64,000 nucleotides of DNA from Paenibacillus glycanilyticus (GTDB lineage: Bacteria > Bacillota > Bacilli > Paenibacillales > Paenibacillaceae): NCBI RefSeq assembly GCF_030161375.1, contig NZ_BSSQ01000016.1:313085-377084 (forward strand), given 5' to 3'. Positions 33,352 to 43,122 of this stretch are shown in pieces. The notes beneath the pieces are model-generated. The model made no database searches. It worked only from the letters and a program-made list of their open reading frames with translations, and was not told where the DNA came from. The translations under genes and the position numbers were made by a program. Numbering within the stretch: position 1 is the stretch's first letter; every line of letters begins with the position of its first letter.

Positions 33352-34722
33352 ATGGCTAAAATGAACATGAAAAGCGTTCTTGGTCTTGTACTTGCAGGTT
33401 CCTTGGCAATCAGCTTGACGGCTTGCGGTTCCAAAAACAATAACGAAGGCAACGCAAACGCAGAAGCTTCCAACAATGCAGGCGCTACTAACGCTGCTAC
33501 AGAGAAACCGGCAAGCAACGAAAAAGTAACAATCACTTTCCAAAACATTTATCCAGATCCAACCGATCCTAAAAACCAAATGATGGCTAAAATCGTTAAA
33601 CAATACGAAACAGACCATCCAAACGTTAAGATCGAGCTGGACTCCCTAAATACAGACCAACAAAAACAAAAGCTGAAAACACAAGCGGCTTCCAAAGAAG
33701 TACCGGACATCACAGTTGTTAACCCGGCAGCTCAAATGCAACCGTACGTGGATGCAAAACTGTTTGCGCCACTGAACGACATGGTTGAGCAAAACGGCCT
33801 GAAAGATACATTCCAAGACGGCGTTCTTGACTTCTACACATTCGACAACAACCTGTACGCATTGCCGGACGGCAACAACATCGGCGTTGTTTACTACAAC
33901 AAAGATCTGTTCCAACAAGCTGGCATTACAAAAACTCCTGAAACGTTCGAAGAAATGATCGAAGACGTAAAAACATTGAAAGCTAAAGGCATCCAGCCAA
34001 TGGCAATCGGCGAAAAAGATACTTGGACGGGTTCGTTCCTGTTCATGAACATCCTGCTTCGCACAAACGGCGGCCCTGGCTTCCTGTCTGACGTTGTAGC
34101 TGGCAAGAAAACATTCGAAGATCCTGCATTCGTTGAAGCGGTTGACGCTATGCAAAACCTGATCCAAGCTGGCGCGTTCCAAGAAGGCGTTACATCGTTC
34201 GACTACAACGCTGGCGAGAACATCTTCAAAACAGGCAAAGCTGCTATGTACTACATGGGTTCGTGGGCAACTGGCGGCATCGAAACATCCGAAGCTTTGA
34301 AGGATAAAGTAGGCGTATTCAAATTCCCTACTGTAAACGGCAAAGGCGACCCTAACCAATTCATGCTTGCTCCAGGATCCGCGTTCGCGATCTCTGCAGA
34401 CAGCAAACACCTGCAAGAAACAAAAGATTTCCTGAACTACTTCATGCTGAACTTCCCTAAAGAAGCATTCGCTGTTAAAGGTGCTGTAGGTATCGCTCAA
34501 AAAGTTGACGGCGACTTCAAAGCAGCTGGCTACTCCGACATGGCAATCAGCGTTCTGGATCTGTTCAAAGAAGTTAAAGGCGGCGACCTGTCGTTCGATA
34601 ACACAATGAACCCTGGTACTTCCCAAGGTCACTTGACTTCCATCCAAAACATCTTCGTTCAGAAGAAAGATTCTGCCGAAGTTGCGAAAGAGCACCAATC
34701 GGCTTTCGAAAGCAACAAATAA
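33352..34722 (+). CDS. Sugar-binding lipoprotein of the second importer (family 1 SBP)
   Basis: 456 residues, lipobox SLTACG (Cys about 25) and a Gly/Asn/Ala linker, then a periplasmic-binding-protein type 2 fold. Typical segments: ITFQNIYPDPTDP, EVPDITVVNPAAQMQPYVDA, LPDGNNIGVVYYNKDLFQQA, KAAMYYMGSWATGG. Codon choice is strikingly uniform (AAC for Asn, AAA for Lys, CAA for Gln, GCT/GCA for Ala), unlike the neighbouring genes, a sign of very high expression. Followed by a 12-bp hairpin and two permeases. The sugar is unknown. Confidence 0.93.
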   Translation: MAKMNMKSVLGLVLAGSLAISLTACGSKNNNEGNANAEASNNAGATNAATEKPASNEKVTITFQNIYPDPTDPKNQMMAKIVKQYETDHPNVKIELDSLNTDQQKQKLKTQAASKEVPDITVVNPAAQMQPYVDAKLFAPLNDMVEQNGLKDTFQDGVLDFYTFDNNLYALPDGNNIGVVYYNKDLFQQAGITKTPETFEEMIEDVKTLKAKGIQPMAIGEKDTWTGSFLFMNILLRTNGGPGFLSDVVAGKKTFEDPAFVEAVDAMQNLIQAGAFQEGVTSFDYNAGENIFKTGKAAMYYMGSWATGGIETSEALKDKVGVFKFPTVNGKGDPNQFMLAPGSAFAISADSKHLQETKDFLNYFMLNFPKEAFAVKGAVGIAQKVDGDFKAAGYSDMAISVLDLFKEVKGGDLSFDNTMNPGTSQGHLTSIQNIFVQKKDSAEVAKEHQSAFESNK

Positions 34723-34760
34723 TAACTAGCTCACAATAAAATAAAAAGCTACACACGGTG

Positions 34761-34792
34761 CGAAAGGAGTTCTCTCCCAGGAACTCCTTTCG
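34761..34792 (+). terminator. Perfect hairpin between binding-protein and permease genes
   Basis: CGAAAGGAGTTC/GAACTCCTTTCG, 12-bp perfect stem, 8-nt loop, no T run. Likely lets part of the transcripts stop or protects the 3' end of the upstream message, so the binding protein is made in excess of the permeases. Confidence 0.65.
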
Positions 34793-34837
34793 CTCTGATG
34801 TATAAAAACAGCTAATAAAGATAGGAGGGCACACGAG

Positions 34838-35728
34838 ATGAACGTACTGAAGGTTTCGAAGTTAACGATAGCGCTGTTCGTGCTGCCGTGTTTGTTGCTT
34901 TATGTCTGCCTCGTATTTGTTCCAATCATCGTTTCCCTGTATACCAGCACACTCGAATGGAACGGGATCGGCGAATCGAAATTTATCGGTCTGGATAACT
35001 TCAACAAATTGTTATTCCATGATGCCGTATTTTGGCCAGCTGTACGCCATACGTTAATGTTTGCAGTATTCTCTATGCTTGAAATTCCAATCGCTTTGTT
35101 TGTCGCAATCTTGCTTAGCCGCTTCGTTAAGAAGCCGAATTTCCTTGTCTCCAGCTATTTTATGCCGGTAATTTTGTCGGTAGTTATTATCGGACAACTT
35201 TGGAAAACAATCTACAACCCTGCGTCCATGGGCGGCATGCTTAACCAGGTACTTGACTGGGTAGGCCTCGGCAGCTGGTCCCAGCAGTGGTTGACGGATC
35301 CAGATATCGCGATGTACAGCTTGTACTTCGTAGCTTTGTGGCAATACCTTGGTTATCACACTCTCATTCAGTTCACGGGTATTCAGAACATTCCGTCGGA
35401 TATTTATGAAGCCGCTAAGATTGATGGCGCTGAGGGCTTGAAAGCTGACTGGCATATTACATTGCCAATGAACGTTCCGATCTTCAAAATCTCGATTGTC
35501 CTTGCCTTTATCGGCTCGCTTCAATCGTTCGACATGATTATGGTTATGACAGGCGGCGGTCCTGGTAACGCAACAGACGTTATCGCGACGCATATGTACA
35601 GAATGTCAATCTTGTCGATGAAATATGGATACGGAAGTGCCATTGCAGCCATTCTGGTTGTAGTCTGCCTTGTCGCAACAGTAGTTATCAACTATGGATT
35701 CAACCGTCTGGAACGGAAATACACGTAA
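34838..35728 (+). CDS. Sugar ABC transporter permease, MalF/UgpA type
   Basis: 296 residues, six TM segments starting at IALFVLPCLLLYVCLVFVPI. The EAA loop is IPSDIYEAAKIDGAEGLKAD, followed by FDMIMVMTGGGPGNATDVIA, the standard MalF-type end. SD AGGAGGG before ATG. Works with the next permease and the preceding binding protein; no ATPase gene in the operon, as in the first importer. Confidence 0.93.
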   Translation: MNVLKVSKLTIALFVLPCLLLYVCLVFVPIIVSLYTSTLEWNGIGESKFIGLDNFNKLLFHDAVFWPAVRHTLMFAVFSMLEIPIALFVAILLSRFVKKPNFLVSSYFMPVILSVVIIGQLWKTIYNPASMGGMLNQVLDWVGLGSWSQQWLTDPDIAMYSLYFVALWQYLGYHTLIQFTGIQNIPSDIYEAAKIDGAEGLKADWHITLPMNVPIFKISIVLAFIGSLQSFDMIMVMTGGGPGNATDVIATHMYRMSILSMKYGYGSAIAAILVVVCLVATVVINYGFNRLERKYT

Positions 35729-35746
35729 CGAAGGAGGGATACGACC

Positions 35747-36622
35747 ATGAGCCAAAGTACAACTACTGCAGCGTTGCCAAGAATTAAGCCGCAAAGAAAG
35801 TTTTCGATCGGGAAAACATTGATGTGGATTCTTCTGTCAATTCTGATAGTCACCCAATTGTATCCGCTCTTGTGGCTGGCAATATACTCGTTAAAGACTA
35901 ATGAAGAAATTTTGTCCGGCCAATTTTTCGCTCTGCCGCATGTTCCACAGTGGAGCAACTATAGTTCGGCGATGGAGTCGGGCAATTACGTTAAATATTT
36001 GCTTAACAGCTTGAAAGTAACCTTGATTACAATGGTTGGCGTGTTGTTCCTCAGCTCGCTTGTATCATTTGCGATCAGCCGCTTCAAGTGGAAATACGGT
36101 CAGGCCGTTATGGTGCTTTTCCTAATCGGGATGATGATTCCGATGCAGGCAACTCTATTGCCGCTGATGATTATCTTCAAAAACATTCACATTCTGAATA
36201 CGCATTGGTCGCTCATTCTGCCTTACATCGCATTCCAGACGCCAATTGCCGTATTTATTCTAAGCGGATTTATGAAGTCGATTCCCAATGAGATTGAGGA
36301 ATCGGCAATCGTGGACGGAGCAGACGTCTTCCGGATCTTCTGGAGCATCATCCTGCCGGTATCGGTTCCGCCAATGATGACGGTATGTATTCTGACTTTC
36401 ATTAATATCTGGAATGAATACATCCTGGCAGCTACATTCATCTCGACAGAGCGGCTGAAGACTTTGCCTTTCGGGGTATACAGCTTCGTCAGCCAATACT
36501 CGGTAAACTATGGTGCAATCGGTGCATTCCTCGTTCTAGGGGCTTTGCCGGTTATCATCATTTACTTCTTGCTCGCAGATAAGATCACTAAAGGTATGGT
36601 AGCAGGTGCGGTGAAGGGTTAA
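35747..36622 (+). CDS. Sugar ABC transporter permease, MalG/UgpE type
   Basis: 291 residues, six TM segments. EAA loop IPNEIEESAIVDGADVFRIF, then FINIWNEYILAATFISTERL and the C-terminal end LLADKITKGMVAGAVKG characteristic of MalG-type CUT1 permeases. 18 nt after the first permease, SD AAGGAGGG. Last gene of the importer unit; a short GC/T-rich stretch follows before the sensor kinase. Confidence 0.93.
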   Translation: MSQSTTTAALPRIKPQRKFSIGKTLMWILLSILIVTQLYPLLWLAIYSLKTNEEILSGQFFALPHVPQWSNYSSAMESGNYVKYLLNSLKVTLITMVGVLFLSSLVSFAISRFKWKYGQAVMVLFLIGMMIPMQATLLPLMIIFKNIHILNTHWSLILPYIAFQTPIAVFILSGFMKSIPNEIEESAIVDGADVFRIFWSIILPVSVPPMMTVCILTFINIWNEYILAATFISTERLKTLPFGVYSFVSQYSVNYGAIGAFLVLGALPVIIIYFLLADKITKGMVAGAVKG

Positions 36623-36705
36623 TCCCCTTCCCGCTTTTTTGCGTTTTTTTATGCTACAATGAAATGTAGATTTGTTCGATAAACCTTTATAGGATGGTGC
36701 AAAGG

Positions 36706-38547
36706 TTGGCGCGTTACCCAGGCATACACTCCATACAAAACCGATTGTTTCTACTATTGTTTTCCTCGATGATGACTCTTCTCATCCTGGTCAGCTTTCT
36801 TTATTATCAGAAAACGGCTGAGATTATCCACTCCAAGATCAGTGATCTTGCGGAGAAAAACGTATCCCAGACCGTAGGTTTGTTTGATCTTTTGCTTGAG
36901 GGCTATGACAGCGTAACCAAGTCGCTTAACAGCAACTATGAGCTGTCGAGACTGCTGCTCGAAGCCGATAAAGAAACGAATGTCAGCGTTAGCGTTATGA
37001 ACGAGCGCTCGATTACGAATATTATTGGTGCCGCCTACTTTTCCCGCGATGATATTGTAGGCATTCACGTCATGTCCAAGGGCGGCAAGCTGTTCAACTA
37101 TGAACGGCGGTTTGCCGGTCTGGTTGACCAGGATTACCGCTCAACAGATTGGTACAACAAGCTGGTCAGCTCCAAAGGCGAGATGGTGTGGCTTGGTTTG
37201 TCGAGGGGTTCCGTATTGAACAGCTTCCTGCAGGAGGAGCCGGTCTTTATATTCGGCCGCCAGCTCTATGACCTCACCAACTATAAACCGGTGGGGGTTG
37301 TCTTGATTGAGACGGATCCGAAGCCGATTCTGTCGGCGTTATCCAACGCCTCGATTAGTCCGAACAGCCGGGTTTTTATCGTCAATAAAACAAGCGATAT
37401 TATCGCTTCTACGGACGAGCAGCAGGACGATCTGTCGATAGAGGCAAGCGGCGCGGAGCAGCTTCCGGTCCCTTCCTTCAGCGGACTTCCCCGGCCCAAA
37501 GACGACGAGATTATCGTTGATAACAAGACGGACAACCTCATTGTAGCGGCAAAAGCCGCCGTTGCGGAGTGGACGGTATTCGCGCTGACGCCAAAGTCGG
37601 ATATCAGCGAAGAGCTGGTACAGACGAGGTTGTATTTGCTTGCCGTCATTATTGCCGTCATCTTGCTGTCCATTATGCTCGCGACTTTAATATCCAGAAA
37701 TATTTCTTCTCCGCTGAAGCTGTTGATCAGAGAGATGAAGCAGGTGGAACTTGGTAACTTCAGAGGTTCTGTGAACGTGAACTCGTTCGAAGAAATCAAC
37801 AGCCTCGTATCATCCTTTAACCGGATGGTTCATCGGATGGATGAATTGATCGAACGGATTACGCTTTCCTCGATCAGCGAAAAAAACGCGGAGCTGCAGG
37901 CGCTTCAGTCGCAGGTTAATCCACATTTTTTATATAATACGCTCGACATGATTTATTGGATGTTGGACGAGCGGGAGAATGACCGGCTTGGCCGGGTAAT
38001 CCTGTCGCTATCCCATATGTTCCGCTACAGCAGCGACTGGCAGGAAGCGTCGAAGACAACGCTCCGTCAGGAGCTGGAGCAGATGCGGCATTACATGACG
38101 ATTATTGAGAACCGTCTGGTGGGCCGGGTGAGCACGGAGATTCAGGTCGATCCGGTCTGGCTGGATGCGATCGTTCCGAAGATGACGATCCAGCCGGTTA
38201 TCGAGAATGCGGTTAAGAGCGGACTTGAGCCGCTTGACCGCCCGGGACTGCTGAGCGTGTTCACGGTAGCGGATGAAGAAGCGAACGAACTGCGTATTGT
38301 TATTGAAGATAATGGCGTTGGCATCGAAGAGGAAGCATTGACGGAGCTGCAAACGATGCTCCGCGATTCCAGCCTTGGCCGCAACTACAATGCGCAAGAA
38401 GGCGGGCGCAGAGGAATTGGTCTGCCTAACGTGCACCGCCGGATTGTGCTCATGTACGGCGAGCCGTATGGACTTAGAATTTCAAGCGAAAGAGGAAAAG
38501 GGACGACGGTAGTGATCGCTATACCGCTGCCTGCCAGAGGAGGTTAA
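36706..38547 (+). CDS. Sensor histidine kinase of the second sugar locus, YesM family
   Basis: About 613 residues. TM1 near residues 12-33 (LFLLLFSSMMTLLILVSFLY), extracellular dCache-like region to about 300, TM2 (LLAVIIAVILLSIMLATLI), HAMP, and the kinase core with QSQVNPHFLYNTLDMI (phospho-His 407), PVIENAVKSGLE and IEDNGVGIEEEAL, then GIGLPNVHRRIVLMYG. TTG 36706 with AGGATGG about 10 nt upstream is preferred; ATG 36694 is in frame but has only AGG directly next to it. 6 nt before the regulator gene, so coupled. Confidence 0.9.
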   Translation: MARYPGIHSIQNRLFLLLFSSMMTLLILVSFLYYQKTAEIIHSKISDLAEKNVSQTVGLFDLLLEGYDSVTKSLNSNYELSRLLLEADKETNVSVSVMNERSITNIIGAAYFSRDDIVGIHVMSKGGKLFNYERRFAGLVDQDYRSTDWYNKLVSSKGEMVWLGLSRGSVLNSFLQEEPVFIFGRQLYDLTNYKPVGVVLIETDPKPILSALSNASISPNSRVFIVNKTSDIIASTDEQQDDLSIEASGAEQLPVPSFSGLPRPKDDEIIVDNKTDNLIVAAKAAVAEWTVFALTPKSDISEELVQTRLYLLAVIIAVILLSIMLATLISRNISSPLKLLIREMKQVELGNFRGSVNVNSFEEINSLVSSFNRMVHRMDELIERITLSSISEKNAELQALQSQVNPHFLYNTLDMIYWMLDERENDRLGRVILSLSHMFRYSSDWQEASKTTLRQELEQMRHYMTIIENRLVGRVSTEIQVDPVWLDAIVPKMTIQPVIENAVKSGLEPLDRPGLLSVFTVADEEANELRIVIEDNGVGIEEEALTELQTMLRDSSLGRNYNAQEGGRRGIGLPNVHRRIVLMYGEPYGLRISSERGKGTTVVIAIPLPARGG

Positions 38548-38553
38548 CGGGCG

Positions 38554-39726
38554 ATGAACATATTAATCGTGGATGACGAGACCGTCATACGGGAAGGCAT
38601 CCAACGAACATTAAGCAACCGGTTTCCGGAATCCAGTACTTTTCTGGCCGTGAATGCGGAAGAAGCGGTCGCTCAATTGCGCAAGCATCGGATTGACATT
38701 GTGCTGACCGATATTCTGATGCCGGGGATGACAGGACTCGAGCTCATGAATTTGACCCGCACGATTTATCCGCATGTGAAATGGGTCGTGATCTCCGCTT
38801 ATTCGGAGTTTAGCTATGCGCAAGAAGCGGTACGGCTTGGAGCGAAGGACTATTTGCTTAAGCCGATCGGCAAGGATGTATTGGCGGAGATGATCGAGAA
38901 GATCAGCGCCGAGATCGAGCGCGAGCGGGAGCTGATGGAAGAAGCGGAGCTTCTGAAGCTGAACCGCAATTACTTGCGCGAAGCGGTATTTCAGCGCTGG
39001 GCGCAAGGGCTTGATATCGGAAGATTCGATATGAAGCCGGTGATGGACAGCCACCCGCATTTCAACCTGATTATGGTCAAGATGGAGAGCGATAAGGTCG
39101 TTCAGCTCGAGCATTTTATGATCGAAAACGTGCTTGGCGAGCTGATTGAGAAGCATGGCCAAGGGTTCGTCACGATCTATGACAGCAAAAGCCTGCTTGG
39201 TCTGGTTACCCTTCCGGAAGGCGGATCCATGACAAGCCTGCTGGAGGAGCTGCGCAAGCATCTAATCAAATATTTGCGCGTGCCGTTCCAGATCATGCAC
39301 ACCGATCGGATTGAAGATATCGATGCCGTACCGGGCGAAGTGCAGCGTATGCGCCAAGCATCGTCCACGCAGGTATATGAGCATTATGCTAGCGGCAGCG
39401 ATCAATCGATCGAGGTGGCGCTTCAATATATCCGCACGCATTATCATGCCGATTTGTCGCTTGAGAAGGTTGCGTCCATTGTTTATTTAAATCCGGTTTA
39501 TTTCAGCCAGCTGTTCAAGCAGAAGACGGGGGCCGGGTTCAAAGAGTATGTCATCGGCCTGCGGCTTGAGCAGGCGAAGCAAATGCTGCTTAATCCGAAG
39601 CTGAAGCTTGCGGATGTAGCCGAGCGGATCGGTTATCAAGACATGCGTCATTTCTCGCAGCTGTTCCGCAAAAAGTACGGAGAGACGCCGTCCGAGTTCC
39701 GTCAGCGGGAGAGCATAGAGAAGTAG
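38554..39726 (+). CDS. AraC-type response regulator of the second sugar locus
   Basis: 390 residues. Receiver with DDE at 8-10, phospho-acceptor Asp53 (LTDILMPGMTG) and Lys in DYLLKPIGKDVL; a linker shorter than in the first system's 522-residue regulator; C-terminal AraC double helix-turn-helix (LEKVASIVYLNPVYFSQLFK, LADVAERIGYQDMRHFSQLF, then KKYGETPSEFRQ). Presumed activator of the importer genes just upstream. SD GAGGAGG sits in the kinase stop region. Confidence 0.93.
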   Translation: MNILIVDDETVIREGIQRTLSNRFPESSTFLAVNAEEAVAQLRKHRIDIVLTDILMPGMTGLELMNLTRTIYPHVKWVVISAYSEFSYAQEAVRLGAKDYLLKPIGKDVLAEMIEKISAEIERERELMEEAELLKLNRNYLREAVFQRWAQGLDIGRFDMKPVMDSHPHFNLIMVKMESDKVVQLEHFMIENVLGELIEKHGQGFVTIYDSKSLLGLVTLPEGGSMTSLLEELRKHLIKYLRVPFQIMHTDRIEDIDAVPGEVQRMRQASSTQVYEHYASGSDQSIEVALQYIRTHYHADLSLEKVASIVYLNPVYFSQLFKQKTGAGFKEYVIGLRLEQAKQMLLNPKLKLADVAERIGYQDMRHFSQLFRKKYGETPSEFRQRESIEK

Positions 39727-39765
39727 CTTAAAACTTCCACCGTAAGGGTTATAAGAAGGAGTCCT

Positions 39766-40902
39766 ATGTCCATTAACAAGACACCGGCCAATCGGGTTTA
39801 TACCTATATCGCGCAGCGGGGGATCGTCTCAAGGGCTGAGCTGATGAAGGAGTTCGCGATGACAAGCAGCAGCATGACGCGGCTGCTGGAAGAAATGATC
39901 GCAGATAATCGGCTGCAGGAGCGCGGTTTTGGCAGCTCCACAGGCGGCAGAAGACCAATTTTATACGAAACCAATCCAACCTATGGCTATTTGTTTGGGC
40001 TTGAGATTTCGCGGATTTACTCGTCTATGGGTCTGTACGACATGCATATGAACCGGCTATCGGCCATACGCTGGACCATGGATGAGACCATGTCGCCGGA
40101 TGTATTTATGAACCGGGTGCATGACGCTGTCCGCCAATTCGCGGAGGAGCACGGGCTGGAGCAGGCCAACATCATCGGAATGGGCGTTGGCGCAGTTGGT
40201 CCGCTTGATCGGGAGCGGGGTCTTATATTGGATCCCGTCTATTTCCCTGCTCAAGGCTGGCATAACCTGCCGATCTGCGAGCTCTTGGAAGACCGGCTGG
40301 GGTTTCCGGTTTTACTCGATAACGGAGCGAATACGGCGCTTGTCGGGGAGCACTGGGCGCTTAGAAGCGAGAGCTACCAGCATATGCTTTACGTGCATGT
40401 GGGCGCCGGCCTCCGCTCGGCCGTTATGTCCAACGGTCAGCTCGTATACGGAGCGACGGACATGGAAGGTGCCATCGGCCGGATGATTATTCAAGCCGGC
40501 AATCCTTTGCAGCCGGGCAGCTCGATGGACGGAGCTTTGGAATCGATCGTATCCGTTCATTCCATTGAGAACGGAGCAAGAAGTTTTGACCAGCTGCTGC
40601 AAGCTTTGGCGGCCGGCGATACGGTCGTTCGGGAGAAGTTCCGGCAGGCGGCAGCTTACCTTGGAATCGGATTGGCGAATCTGATCAATGTGCTGCACCC
40701 GGAACAAGTCATACTTGGCGGCGCGCTTATTAACGCGCACGATAGCGTGTTTGAAACGGCCGTAGAGGTGGCAACCAGCCATACGTATTATTATCCGCAA
40801 TATAAACCGCTGTTCTCCAAAGGTTTGCTGAAGGAAGACGCTGTTGCGGCCGGGGCGGCGGTAATGGTGCTGAAGCAGCTGCCGCAAAAGAATTTGACTT
40901 AA
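39766..40902 (+). CDS. ROK-family transcriptional regulator lacking the zinc cysteines
   Basis: 378 residues. N-terminal MarR-like winged helix (VYTYIAQRGIVSRAELMKEF, MTSSSMTRLLEEMIADNRLQ, GSSTGGRRPILY), then a ROK sugar-kinase-like domain: GVGAVGPLDRERGLI, LDNGANTALVGEHW, VHVGAGLRSAVMSNGQ. The usual ROK zinc motif (HxxG...CxCGxxGC) is replaced by DMEGAIGRMIIQAGNPLQPG with no cysteines, so it is unlikely to be a kinase and may sense sugar differently from XylR/NagC. Located after the second importer system and probably its repressor. SD AAGGAG. Confidence 0.88.
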   Translation: MSINKTPANRVYTYIAQRGIVSRAELMKEFAMTSSSMTRLLEEMIADNRLQERGFGSSTGGRRPILYETNPTYGYLFGLEISRIYSSMGLYDMHMNRLSAIRWTMDETMSPDVFMNRVHDAVRQFAEEHGLEQANIIGMGVGAVGPLDRERGLILDPVYFPAQGWHNLPICELLEDRLGFPVLLDNGANTALVGEHWALRSESYQHMLYVHVGAGLRSAVMSNGQLVYGATDMEGAIGRMIIQAGNPLQPGSSMDGALESIVSVHSIENGARSFDQLLQALAAGDTVVREKFRQAAAYLGIGLANLINVLHPEQVILGGALINAHDSVFETAVEVATSHTYYYPQYKPLFSKGLLKEDAVAAGAAVMVLKQLPQKNLT

Positions 40903-40916
40903 GAAGAGGTGTCATC

Positions 40917-42305
40917 ATGACAGCCGCACATGCGGGGAAGCCATCAAGAGAATTTAATCTCTTTTTTCTGACATGGCCGATTTTTCTGGAATTATTGTTG
41001 TTTATGCTAATGGGCGTTGCCGATACATTAATGTTGAGCGCGATCTCGGATAATGCGGTATCGGGCGTAGGGGCTTCCAATCAATATTTGTTTATAGCTC
41101 TACTAGTGCTTGAAGTCATCGGCAACGGAGCCTCCATCGTGGTGGCGCAATATATCGGATCAAGACAAATGAAAGAAGCGGCCAAAATCTCGGCGCTTAG
41201 CGTTACGCTTAACCTTCTTGTTGGTATTCTCATGAGTCTTGCGTTTATCGCATTTAACGGCCTTATTTTGCAAAGCCTCAATTTGCAAGGCGAAGTGCTT
41301 GAGCACGCGAAGACATATTTATCCTTCGTTGGCGGGTTTATTTTTCTGCAGGCGCTTATTAATTCGGTGTCGGCGATTATCCGGGTACATGGCTTCACGA
41401 AGGAAGCGATGTTTGTATCGCTTGGGATGAACGTGATCCATATTGCCGGCAACTACGCCCTTATATTCGGTCACTTCGGATTCCCGGAGATGGGCGTGCA
41501 TGGCGCGGCCGTCTCGACGGTCATCAGCCGGGCGCTTGCGCTTGTCGTTTTCTTCTGGATGTTGTATCGCATCATGGAAGTGCGCATGAAGATGCGTTAC
41601 TACTTCACATTATCCAAGGCTTATATTGGCAAGATATTAAAGATCGGCATACCGTCCGCACTCGAACAGGTGATGTATCAGGGCTGCCAGATGGTCTTTC
41701 TCTATTATGCGACGTTCCTCGGCGAGGAGTCGCTCGCTGCCCGCCAATACGCGGCGAATGTCTCGCAATTCATTTATTTGATGGCTTTCTCGATTGGACT
41801 CGGCACTTCGATTATCGTTGGGCGGATGATTGGCGCGGGCCGCCAGACGGACGCGTATTACCGGGTATGGTACAGCACGGGCTGGGCTTCCGCTTCCAGC
41901 GCGGTGATGATTGCGGTTGTTATGATTTTCCGCGAGCAGCTGATGACGATGTTTACGAGCGATCCGGAAATTATCCGGCTTGGCGCCAACGTCCTGCTGT
42001 ACAGCGTCATTCTGGAGACCGGCCGAACCATCAACATTATTCTCGTGAACTCGCTTCGGGCATCGGGAGACGCGAAGTTCCCGTTATGGGCGGGGACGGT
42101 ATCCATGGTAGGCATGAGCTTGCCGCTTGGTTATCTCTTTGTATTCCAGCTGGATATGGGGCTGCCGGGCATTTGGCTGGCGATTGCGGCCGATGAGTGG
42201 CTTCGCGCCTTTGCGATGTTCTTCCGTTGGCGCAGCCGGGCATGGGAGAAACATGCGCTTGTAAATCGGGATATAGCGGAGCAGCCGGTCACGACGGCAA
42301 CGTAA
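40917..42305 (+). CDS. MATE family efflux transporter
   Basis: 462 residues, 12 hydrophobic segments in two related halves. FLTWPIFLELLLFMLMGVAD is the standard first helix of MATE exporters; GASNQYLFIALLVLEVIGNGASIVVAQYIG and the second-half VMYQGCQMVFLYYATFLGEE repeat the pattern. Exports cationic drugs or metabolites in exchange for Na+ or H+. Starts 14 nt after the ROK gene (SD AGAGGTG) and is followed closely by the ThrE-like pair, so they may be one transcript. Confidence 0.9.
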   Translation: MTAAHAGKPSREFNLFFLTWPIFLELLLFMLMGVADTLMLSAISDNAVSGVGASNQYLFIALLVLEVIGNGASIVVAQYIGSRQMKEAAKISALSVTLNLLVGILMSLAFIAFNGLILQSLNLQGEVLEHAKTYLSFVGGFIFLQALINSVSAIIRVHGFTKEAMFVSLGMNVIHIAGNYALIFGHFGFPEMGVHGAAVSTVISRALALVVFFWMLYRIMEVRMKMRYYFTLSKAYIGKILKIGIPSALEQVMYQGCQMVFLYYATFLGEESLAARQYAANVSQFIYLMAFSIGLGTSIIVGRMIGAGRQTDAYYRVWYSTGWASASSAVMIAVVMIFREQLMTMFTSDPEIIRLGANVLLYSVILETGRTINIILVNSLRASGDAKFPLWAGTVSMVGMSLPLGYLFVFQLDMGLPGIWLAIAADEWLRAFAMFFRWRSRAWEKHALVNRDIAEQPVTTAT

Positions 42306-42327
42306 CCAAAGCTAAAGGGAGCAATAA

Positions 42328-43104
42328 ATGATGACTTCAACTGTGGCGGAGCAGCCTCTTAACTCCTATCATCTGATTGCGCAAACCTGCTTGCTGGCGG
42401 GGAAAATCATACTGCAAAACGGCGGCGAAACGTACCGGGTAGAAGATACCATGGTGCGGATCGCCGCTGCTTATGGGGTTTCCGATGCGCAAAGTTATGT
42501 GACGCCAACCGGGATCCTCTTCGCGATGGACGCCTCCATACCAACGACAAGGCTGATTCGGATCTCGGAGCGTTCGGTTAATTTGCGCAAGGTATCGCTC
42601 GTCAATGATATATCCCGGCGCATCAGCGAAGGAAAGCTGGACGTGAACGAAGCCCACCGGCTGCTGGTTGAGATCGACGAGCATTCATTTGCTTATCCGG
42701 TTTGGCTTCAGGTACTGGTCGCCGCCCTTGCCAGCGGCTGCTTCCTCGTTATGTTTGGCGGGCGTTGGCATGACTTTACGGCTGCCTTTTGCTCCGGGGG
42801 ATTAGGGTTTATGAGCGTCGTCATGCTGCACCGGCTTGTACCGGTTAAGCTGTTCGCGGAATTTGTGGCGTCGTTAATCTTGGGCGGCGCGGCGATTCTG
42901 TTCGTAAAGAGCGGAATCGCAATGGACAAGGACCTTGTGATTATTGCTTCGGTGATGCCGCTTGTACCGGGCTTGCATATTACAAATGCCGTGCGGGACT
43001 TAATGGCGGGGCATCTCGTATCGGGCTTGTCCAAAGGCGTGGAAGCGTTTCTGACCGCTTTCGCGATTGGAGCGGGCATGGCAGCCGCGCTGTCATTTTA
43101 TTAA
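42328..43104 (+). CDS. ThrE-like threonine/serine exporter, large subunit (DUF1212)
   Basis: 258 residues. Soluble N-terminal part with LLAGKIILQNGGETYRVEDT and FAMDASIPTTRLIRI, the ThrE hydrolase-like signature, followed by five hydrophobic segments and VIIASVMPLVPGLHITNAVRD, typical of the family. In this split form the membrane part is completed by the next gene. In Corynebacterium ThrE exports threonine and serine; the same role here is inference. Tandem ATGATG start after AAAGGGAG. Confidence 0.88.
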   Translation: MMTSTVAEQPLNSYHLIAQTCLLAGKIILQNGGETYRVEDTMVRIAAAYGVSDAQSYVTPTGILFAMDASIPTTRLIRISERSVNLRKVSLVNDISRRISEGKLDVNEAHRLLVEIDEHSFAYPVWLQVLVAALASGCFLVMFGGRWHDFTAAFCSGGLGFMSVVMLHRLVPVKLFAEFVASLILGGAAILFVKSGIAMDKDLVIIASVMPLVPGLHITNAVRDLMAGHLVSGLSKGVEAFLTAFAIGAGMAAALSFY

Positions 43105-43122
43105 CTGGAGGAGGGGACAAGT

